Origin: Monosporascus cannonballus | Lineage: Eukaryota; Ascomycota; Sordariomycetes; Xylariales | DNA: 64,000 nt | Reading direction: 5' to 3' | Assembly (NCBI GenBank): GCA_004154925.1 | Contig: QJNS01000126.1 | Coordinates: 1-64,000, forward strand | In this document: positions 56,303-64,000 of the stretch, piece by piece | How the letters are laid out: each line of letters begins with the position of its first letter | Numbering within the stretch: position 1 is the stretch's first letter | Notes under the pieces: model-generated | Database searches by the model: none | The model's input: the letters and a program-made list of their open reading frames with translations, nothing else | What the model was told of the DNA's origin: nothing | Made by a program: the position numbers and the translations under genes

Positions 56303-57815
56303 AATCGGTCGCTACATGGCTCACCTAACTTGCGGGCTTGTCTTAACAGCTAAGTAGAATTCCGCAAAACCTGGTAGCGGATTTCCAATTCATATGCTTC
56401 GGATTCTTTGTATTTGAATCAAGACGTACCATATTTCAGTATGCTACAGTATGAAGCGCATTAGTTTCCTAAGCGGGGCAGACGGTGGTGGGCCGGAAGG
56501 GCAGGCAGGCGGAAAGAGCTTGTTCGAGATGCAGGAGGGCAACGTGCATCTGCCGGCACGCCTCTGACAAAGAAGCTGGGCCTGACTGGATGCCGGCCTG
56601 AGCAGCCGGTACACCCTTGTTAGCTCCGCAACACGGTACTCTGGGTTTTTCTGATCACGGAGCATCCGAGTCGGCCGGTCCCGACGTGCCTCATGTGAAT
56701 CATGAGCCGTCTCGTTGTCCCCATCGTATTCAAGAAAACCCATAGCCCCATTCGCGGGCCGCTCGTCAGCGCATCCGCACTTGCTCTCATCTTCGGGGTC
56801 CCCACCATGCCGGAGATTGATCCGGAGACGGCCTCGCAACGCCTTTCGCCTGCCCGTGGCCTACGCCCTCCCTACAGATCATTAAGATATACCAATCCGA
56901 GCCTCAATCCCGTCTTGTCCCTGGGTGCATTATGTCGTGTCGCCTAGTGTCTGTCTTAGACCCCTACGATAACCCTATTTCCCTTCCGTCTCCAGCGCCC
57001 AAAGCGCGAGAATCAGGTATTGCCATTCTGCGTAACAGCTTCTGGGGTTTCCGATTCCGGGGCGGCCCATGATCCTATTTATCCCGTATGCGGTGTCCCA
57101 ATCCTTAACGGTAGCTCTGCGTGAAGTGCGAGAGGTCATGCTGGAAAGTGCTGGGAAGACAGCAAGGGAGATTGGGGGAGAGGATACCAGGATCCCGGAG
57201 GGACCTGTGAGGTGGCGACTATTACTAACTAATATAAGGAGTATTCAAGCGATGAAAAAGAGGTACGAAGTAGGTTACAGCGGAAAGGCAATACGGGCTA
57301 ATTTAGTCCCGCCTATCCTGCCCATGTCTAAAGCATATGACGCCACTCATGCTTATGGGATTTCGTAGGTTGCTTTGTTTTCCGAGTCATGTAGGATTAC
57401 TGTCGAAAAAGTTTTCGTAACATCTGATGATCCAACGTCCAGCAAGGGGGACTCTTTGTAATAGCTTACGGCAGAGGCACTCTCTGGCTCTTGGCATCTT
57501 TATGCTCAAGCAATAAGGCGGCTAGGCTCCTTCCGGCCAAGTGTATGCGCTAATAGGCCTTGCCCGAACTGCTAAATTCGGGACGGGCCTGCTGATGTAA
57601 AATGTTTGTAAGGAGTCGGGTGGGGGGGTGTGGGATTCTGCTGGTAGATTTGTCGATGCTTTCAAAATGCTGACTCGATTGTTCGTGGCCGTAAAGGAGG
57701 GAGGAGCGCGAAGATTCAAGATATTTCCTCGCTATGTATCCTCTACCTTCGGCCAGTTTAGCTTTTTTCCCTCTACGACCTCGTCGTATAAGACCGCGTT
57801 TCCGCTTCTCTCCTA
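56303..57815. other. Intergenic, pirin upstream side
   Basis: GC-rich open frames on both strands at 56444-56947 overlap each other without recognisable content. The last 200 bases are pyrimidine-rich (TCTCTC, TTTTTCC), as is common just upstream of fungal start codons. Confidence 0.4.
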
Positions 57816-59023
57816 ATGAGGCTCCTCTCGCTCTCTATATCTCTCCTAGTAGCCATCATCTCGGTTGTTGTCTATCGGGAGCAAGTGTTTGAGTTTGCGA
57901 CTTCCACCTTCGACCTACTCTCGAGTCACTTCAAGGTACCTACAGAAGAAGCCGCGAAGCCAGGGGAGAACTCCAATTTCTATAATCCGGCTGACAATCT
58001 CGTAACCACGAACATGTCCGTCTCTCGTGCGATCAGCAAAGTCTTCCTCGCAGTTGAGCAGGCCGAAGGCGCCGGCGCCCGCGTGCGCCGCTCGATCGGC
58101 ACGCCCCAGCTGCGCAACTTCTCTCCCTTCCTCATGCTCGACCATTTTAGTATCAAGCCCGGCGCCGGCTTTCCCGACCATCCGCACCGCGGCCAAGAAA
58201 CGAGTGAGTTGCGCCCCCTTCCCATTTCTCTAATGACTCCCGGATCAATGTGTGAACGGACGGGCGGATGAACGAACAGAATTGCTGACAATGGCTGTGC
58301 ACAACAGTCACGTATCTCCTGGCCGGTGGCGTCGACCATGAAGACTTCGCTGGCAACGCCGGCACTATCGAGGCAGGCGACCTACAGTTCATGACAGCAG
58401 GACGAGGAATCATGCACGCCGAAATGCCGCGCCAGAACCCGGACGGCAGCGCGAACGTCGGTCTGCAGCTGTGGGTCGACCTGCCAGCGCACCTGAAGAT
58501 GTGCGAGCCGCGGTACCGCGACCTGCGGGCCAAGGAAATCCCGAACGTCGACGTCGACGATAAGGTACACGTCAAGGTCATCTCGGGACAATCCGCCGGG
58601 GTCGACAGCGTGAAGGACTTGGCGTACACCCCCGTATGGATCCTGGATATCGCGATCAAGCCCGGCGGCAAGTTCGTCCAGCCGCTGCCGCAGGGCTGGA
58701 ACGCGTTCTCCTATCAGCTCGAGGGCGCCGCGCTCTTCGGATCCGGGGACGGCCAGAGGAGGGTCGAGCAATACCACAACTGTGTCTTCGAGCGCGAGGG
58801 TAACGTCGTTAATGTCGAGGTCCCGGAGGACGCGGCAGAGAAGGCGCGCTTCGTGCTCGTCGCCGGCCAGGTCCTCGACCAGAAGGTCGTGCAGTACGGG
58901 CCCTTCGTGCTCAACAGCCCCGAGGAGGTGCGCGCAGCGCTGATGGACTACCAATTCCACATGAACGGGTTCGAGAGGGCGAAAGGTTGGGAGAGCGAGA
59001 TCGGGAAATCAATGGTCCATTAA
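57816..59023 (+). CDS. Pirin-family cupin with N-terminal anchor
   Basis: A bicupin iron-binding protein of the pirin family. Known relatives act as quercetinase-like oxygenases or as transcription co-regulators; the role here is unknown. Exons 57816-58203 and 58308-59023 are joined by a 104-base phase-1 intron (GTGAGT donor, ACAG acceptor), giving 367 residues. The metal-binding signature is in GAGFPDHPHRGQET (about 115-129, with His121 and His123), continued by His and Glu ligands in the following strands (GRGIMHAEMP near 157-166). The second cupin ends with VQYGPFVLNSPEEVRAAL, and the C terminus is GKSMVH. Unusually, the protein starts with about 20 hydrophobic residues (LLSLSISLLVAIISVVVY), an apparent signal anchor. 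An internal ATG at residue 67 (MSVSRAISKVF) would give a standard cytosolic pirin. Confidence 0.9.
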
Positions 59024-59232
59024 ATAGCTAACCCCGTTTCATACTTTCCTAACCCCGCGTTATCGCTTCCTAATGATCTCTTGTACATAGTTTTGTCCGC
59101 ATTGCTCCGTTATGAAAATTTTCGGAGGGGGCGCGTGTTGTATGGCGCATAGAGAACGGATGATGAAGATGATGGTATGACAGCAATTGAGCAGTGAATT
59201 TCCAAGACCCTGAACTCAATATCTGGAGTGAT

Positions 59233-59619
59233 TTAATAGTTTCCTTTCGGTCGCCTGACGGGACATGATTCTAAGTTCATCGCTAGTGCCAGCAGAGCCA
59301 GTTCCTCCGCTGGCGGTTCCTTGCCGGCCCACGTCGACATCTTGTGGGGCAACAGGCCGGTCACCCGTTGCAGTCGAGCATCATCCAGGACGGTCCTGCT
59401 GTCCACCTTTGATGTGTGCCTTGGCCGTCTGTCCGACGTAGGCCAACCGCTGCTCATTCGACTCCCTCCCCGCACCGCCGCAGCCTCGTCGGAGGACGCC
59501 TGGGCTCGCGACTGTCCGGAACCCAAGGCTGCTTGCTGCGGCGGTGACGCTCGGGGCCGCGACATCGACGCCGCGACTCCATTCATCGCCAGTGCATGCT
59601 TCGTCGCGTCTGCTCTCAT
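59233..59619 (-). CDS. Hypothetical protein, 128 residues
   Basis: A minus-strand ORF from ATG at 59619 with GC-rich third positions. It begins MRADATKHALAMNGVAASMS, has a Ser/Gln/Ala-rich middle and a more structured C terminus (RTVLDDARLQRVTGLLPHKM, then an Ala/Glu/Leu helix ending RRPKGNY). There are no membrane segments. No family is recognised. The plus strand is also open over 59321-59641, so chance is possible. It is convergent with pirin, ending about 210 bases past it. Confidence 0.3.
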   Translation of the reverse strand: MRADATKHALAMNGVAASMSRPRASPPQQAALGSGQSRAQASSDEAAAVRGGSRMSSGWPTSDRRPRHTSKVDSRTVLDDARLQRVTGLLPHKMSTWAGKEPPAEELALLALAMNLESCPVRRPKGNY

Positions 59620-61332
59620 GTTTGAGATGTATTTTGCTTGAAGGCTAGCTCTACATGGAGGCAAGTGTGGGGAGAGGGAACTTAAGACCTAGGAATTCCC
59701 CAGAGCCACCTTTCCGTCCTTTAATAGGCACGGCGATATAAATCTGCACTTATTCTGTTGCCCCGAAAGCCTCGTGTTTTGTCATTGCTTACCGGATCTA
59801 AGCAAAGAACTGTCGTGAGTAACACATCGGACAATCGGGTGGCTTCTAGGCAGCACCAGCCTGCCTGTCGCCTTCTACGTTCTATGCCAAGTAAGGTCAG
59901 CAGCTGACCTAACGTACCATGGACCGGCTGCGGCACCCGCCATTGCCCGCACCCGTCGGATGGAGGTGGGTGGTGGGCTGGCTGGCGTGTCAGCGCCTGG
60001 AGCCGTGGTGAAGAATTGATGGACTCCAACAGAACCTAGTTTCCTGGATGTCTATCTAGCGTTAAGCCCTCAGCGCAGCCATAAAAAATAGAAATTCCGT
60101 CTTATGCAGAGCAACGCCCCGGCACTCCTACGGCTAATGCTCGGCTCGGGGTCAACTCTCACTTCGCTACACTTAAGCTAAGGTGTAAAAGCTGTGTCGT
60201 GTTAGGGTCGAATTGGCTAATCACCTCGACCCTATAGGCTTGCCATGCCGGCGGCTTCTCCTTGATGCCACTGACAGTGGTCCAGGATTATTGTGTTCCG
60301 GCATGTGAGAGCGAGTTCAGTTCTTCCTATGCTTCGCAACGGAAAAGAAAAACGTTAAGGAAGGTAGATGCTATTCCTTAATGTAATCGCATATCAAGGA
60401 AGCAAAGCATGCCGCGGAATATGGTTCTGCAGTCAGTGCCCAAGAGATATTTCTTAGCGGCGTTCAACAGCATCAACCCGTCATAACTCAGGGGTGGTCT
60501 CATACTTCGCAGACAGCTCTCAGGACGTTCTAAGGCGTTGTCGGCGTCTTTGCTGGCGCATTGTGCCAAACTCCCAAAAGCTTGTCTGAATCGGATTATA
60601 CTATATACATCGTTCACAATGCCTGGCTTGTTGCAAATTTATAATATCCTCGTGGAGAATGGGAGAGAGTAGCAGGCTCTAGTCCGCGGACCAGGTAACA
60701 TTTTCAGGGAATGGGACTAGGTCAATCGATTCTCTCCGTTGAATCGGCGAGCAGGGTGCTGCCGGGTCCCCCACATACGCTCACGGATGTCCGTATGGAA
60801 AATACCCTCTATTGCTTGGCAAACTCGCTTAACAAATGATGTTTTTGAGCCTGGCCGATCTCAACCAAGGGCCGAGCAATCCATTACACGACTTGCCCAT
60901 TGGCGTCACTTACCAGCCGACTAACATCGCCACGGCTACGGATCATCGCGGAGAAAGACCCCCTTAGGCTGGCCCCGCTCCAGCGCGCCGTATCAGAAAC
61001 TCCGTTAGGTACTATAATCCTGCGAGATGATGGAGAGACGAAAATTCTATCGACGCAAGATTCATACATGATCATCGTGGGGGAGCGGTCATCACCCGTG
61101 GGGGTTATCGTCTTGAGCCTCCTGGGCAGTCCACGGGCTTGACAGGGTATGATGGCATATAAGGTTCCTACCGACGCCCAGCTCGGCTGCTCTAGCGAGA
61201 TGCCCGACTAAATCTGAAGGCGCAGAACTCTGTGAACGCTGCCTTAACTTTAAATCAAAGACCATATATTTCATACCTAGGGTGTGCCATCTTAAGCTGC
61301 GTCTTTTACAGCCAGCTTAAAGGCGTATCACA
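59620..61332. other. Intergenic, nothing recognised
   Basis: Only chance-length frames are present. A hairpin-forming inverted repeat (TAGGGTCGA...TCGACCCTA) lies at about 60204-60235. The last part is the 5' flank of the glucanase gene. Confidence 0.45.
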
Positions 61333-62764
61333 ATGTGCTTGTTTCAGAGATCGCTTGTTGCCACCGCAGCGGTGGCGTTGCTTGCCAGCACGAGCGTCGC
61401 TGCGCCCGCCGCAATGGTCTCTCCGGTCAGGAGAGACCTAAACTTCAACTTTGGGCAAGACAAGATCAGAGGCGTCAACCTAGGCGGCTGGCTGCTTCTG
61501 GAGGTGAGCTGCCCGATTGATCCTTCGGAGAGGTGACGCTCACTCCGCTCTAGCCTTGGATCACGCCCTTTATCTTCGAGGCAACCCCGGATGAGGTGGT
61601 GGATGAGTTCACCTATACCGAGGTGCTTGGCCCAGCTGAGGCCAAAACACGCCTCGAGGAGCACTGGAGTAGCTGGATCACCGAGAGCGACTTCGGTGAG
61701 ATCGCGTCGAAAGGTCTGAATTTCGTACGAATACCCATAGGATACTGGTCGGTCACGCCGCTGGACGGGGATCCCTACGTGCAGGGAGCGTACCAGTGGC
61801 TGGGCCGAGCTCTTGAATGGGCTCAAGGCGCAAACCTAAAAGTATGCCTAGTTACTATTAGTGCTTGAGCGAGAAACTTTAAGGCCCGGTTAAGACTGAC
61901 TCCTATATTTAAGGTTATGATTGATCTCCACGGCGCGCCCCTCTCACAGAATGGCCTGGATAACTCGGGGAGGCGGGGACCCGTTCAATGGGGCCAGGAC
62001 AACAGCGTCGACACGACGCTGAACGCCCTGAACAAGATCCGCGATGACTTCGCCTCGCATCCTGCCGTAGCTGCTATACAGCTGCTCAACGAGCCGATGG
62101 GTCCGCAGCTGGACATGAATATGGTGCGCCAGTTCATGACGGAGGGGTACAACAACCTGCAGGGTTCCAACGTCGCTGTGGCTGTCCATGATGCCTTCCA
62201 GGGGGTCACCAGCTGGAACGACTGGGGCGCCGACATGCCCTCTCTCGTGCTGGACACCCACCATTACCAGGTGTTCGAGTCCGGCACGCTGCAGCTGGAC
62301 GCCGTAGGCCACGCCGCCGCGGCGTGCGGCTTCGGCGACCTGATGGCGACCGCTAACAAGGTGACCATCTCTGGCGAGTGGTCCGGCGCCATGACCGACT
62401 GCGCCAAGTGGCTCAACGGCCGAGGCGTGGGCGCGCGCTATGACGGCACCTTCAACTTCAACGGCCAGACGTCCCAGCGTATCGGCTCCTGCGACGGCAA
62501 GTACTCGGGCACCGTCGACCAGCTGAGCGAGGCCGACCGTGCCAATATCCGGAGGTTCATCCACGCCCAGATGGTCGCCTACGAGAAGGCCGACGGGTGG
62601 ATTTTCTGGACTTGGAAGACCGAGAGCGCTCCCGAGTGGGATTTCCGCATGCTGACCAACGCGGGCCTCGTTCCCCAGCCCTTGGGCGCGATGGGTAAGC
62701 CTCCCGTTTGTCTGTGTTTTAGTATGATGCTAATGGCTTGTTAGATACCGGTGTATGCGGGTAG
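61333..62764 (+). CDS. Secreted exo-beta-1,3-glucanase, GH5
   Basis: Releases glucose from beta-1,3-glucan and is used in wall remodelling or glucan breakdown. Four exons, 61333-61503, 61554-61841, 61914-62694 and 62745-62764, are joined by introns of 50, 72 and 50 bases (phases 0, 0 and 1), giving 419 residues, normal for fungal Exg1-type enzymes. A signal peptide covers residues 1-23 (LVATAAVALLASTSVAAPA) and is followed by a propeptide ending VRR (about 33), a likely Kex2-type site. GVNLGGWLLLE spans exon 1 to exon 2. The acid/base Glu is E213 in LLNEP and the nucleophile is E308 in SGEWSG, as in GH5 clan-A glycosidases. The last exon is only 20 bases and supplies DTGVCG and the stop, giving a C-terminal Cys that probably forms a disulfide. 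Confidence 0.92.
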
Positions 62765-63807
62765 ATTTGCGTATGTTGCATACAACGAGCTATGCTGGGA
62801 ATGTGTAGAGAGTTTCGAAATTATGCAACGCGCTAAAGCGAATCGTGGTGGTGTATCTAAGGATGGCGGTACCAGGGGGGACATTTCCTTGTAATCACTG
62901 GCCCCACACCTCGTTATGCCCCAGGATAGATATTAAGTGAACTGGTAGTTATTCGCGTGTTTCAACATACCAACCTTCGAATAGGCCCAAAATGGGATAC
63001 TGTAGACCGACCTCCTCGATGACGAATTGCCTGATCCTTCATGATCCAAAATGCTGAACCGCTTTAAGATGATGTCAATATGCTAAAAGTACCTCAACTC
63101 ATTGCTGAGAGTCGCAGAACGCAGCCTCGATTTTCTCCGCTAAGACTGAACCAATCGCTAGAATAGGGAGGGACTTATTATCTGAGCGCTTTGCTGATAT
63201 CTATTTATATCAACAACTTTGAACAGAGGTGGAGCACGCACTTCAAAGGTTTTACCATTCCGAGCGGAAGATCTTACAACACATGAAACCGTTGCCGACA
63301 TCACAGTAGTGGAACACGGTCCTATCGCTCGCCCGGGATTGAGCTTATTTGCGATTTTCATGGTATGAAACGCCATTTTTTGGGACTCGATTGGTCGGGT
63401 CTACCACGCTTTGGGCGCCCGTCGCTTGGCGCCAAGAGGACCGGCATTGTTGAAACAACGCTTGTTTGATGGTACCCCAGTTCTCAATGCTAGGGAAGAT
63501 GATAAGGAATAAATACACATATATGCTGTGATCTCTAGCGTTTAATGGACTTCTTTTTGTCTACTTTCGATTCTCGCCAGCCATAACTGTTGTTTAGGTC
63601 AGGCCGCATAGCTCTTTCAATTCCACCTGGGCAGCGCCCTATTTTCTTGTTGCGTTACCTTCTTACCGGCCGGTCCAAATCGTTCAACCTCATCACTCGC
63701 TTGATCCCATTTTACTTTTCCTTCTCCTTTTTCTTAGTTCGTGCAGCAGCGCTGTGTGTAAAGGAAGCGTCAGTTCGAGTAGTTTTCACATCGCAAATAC
63801 TTCAAAA
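62765..63807. other. Intergenic, pyrimidine-rich 3' part
   Basis: The 3' flank of the glucanase gene and the promoter side of the next gene. The stretch 63590-63750 is pyrimidine-rich, as is common in fungal 5' regions. No other gene was seen. Confidence 0.5.
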
Positions 63808-64000
63808 ATGAGGTGAGCGCAGAATTGGAGTACATATTAAGTATGGTCGACCAGCGGAGACGCTAACGTGCCAGTAGGAGTTCCATGCGTCGTAGAGGGC
63901 CGCGGGTGGTTGATCTATATATACGTCCTCGCCGGAATGTCGGGACCGTGGATCCAGACTCAGATACTGAGGACGAGGGTTTCGAGTCAGATGATCCAGA
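63808..64000 (+). CDS. 5' end of an acidic protein (partial)
   Basis: The gene runs off the window. Exon 1 is 5 bases (ATGAG, 63808-63812) and is followed by a GTGAGC donor, a GCTAACG branch site (63861-63867) and an acceptor at 63874 or 63877. Two in-frame AGs three bases apart (CAGTAG) allow MSRSSM or MRSSM at the start. The visible product continues MRRRGPRVVDLYIRPRRN and then turns acidic and Ser-rich (DPDSDTEDEGFESDDP). No domain is visible. A nuclear or disordered regulatory protein is possible. Confidence 0.6.

Noticed and set aside
60204..60235. Inverted repeat TAGGGTCGA / TCGACCCTA
   Set aside because: The 9-base arms are too short to call an element, no second copy was found, and it is not near a gene end.

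Overview
The window looks like nuclear DNA of a filamentous ascomycete (Pezizomycotina, most probably a Sordariomycete). The genes carry short introns of about 50 to 240 bases with GTRNGT donors, CTAAC-type branch points and YAG acceptors. The proteome is typical of that group: a Sec18 ATPase, a CTP-dependent diacylglycerol kinase, a KxDL protein, a stomatin, a NACHT-ankyrin NLR, a pirin and a GH5 exo-glucanase. The first 1.4 kb is extremely AT-rich and opens with a 9-base tandem repeat, which fits a transposon relic mutated by repeat-induced point mutation (RIP). No prokaryotic features, CRISPR arrays, rRNA genes or convincing tRNA genes were seen.

Layout. 1-3.3 kb: RIP-like relic and gene-poor DNA. 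3.3-17.2 kb: a gene block with a bZIP factor (-), a short Cys-containing ORF (-), SEC18 (-), a LENG1/Cir_N nuclear protein (+), a conserved unknown (-), an RGG-containing unknown (+) and KXD1 (-). 17.3-22.4 kb: nothing recognised. 22.4-23.6 kb: DGK1 (-). 23.6-33.7 kb: a gene-poor stretch holding two broken genes (one with a single in-frame TAG, one a frameshifted RTA1-family fragment), a probable solo LTR, a 55-residue membrane ORF and a GC-rich island. 33.7-41.6 kb: a second gene block with peroxisomal citrate synthase (-), a SAM methyltransferase (-), the SPB4 helicase (+) and a stomatin-family protein (-). 44.8-46.5 kb: an FAD oxidoreductase fused to a Rieske domain. 49.3-53.3 kb: a short inverted-repeat transposon next to a NACHT-ankyrin NLR. 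53.3-57.8 kb: unassigned fragments. 57.8-64 kb: pirin, a small unknown, a secreted exo-beta-1,3-glucanase and the 5' end of an acidic protein that runs off the window.

Most genes are housekeeping functions in membrane fusion, lipid kinase activity, endosome or lysosome biology, ribosome biogenesis, acetyl-CoA metabolism and the cell wall. They do not form an obvious pathway or secondary-metabolite cluster. The most informative accessory material is a MITE family found as two copies about 44 kb apart (4895-5234 and 49267-49532), the NLR with near-identical 99-base ankyrin repeats and a 2-base slip in the last repeat, and the two decayed genes at 26.6-28.4 kb. Exon structures were built by hand from splice motifs and frame continuity. 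No database search or transcript evidence was available, so family names rest on remembered motifs.
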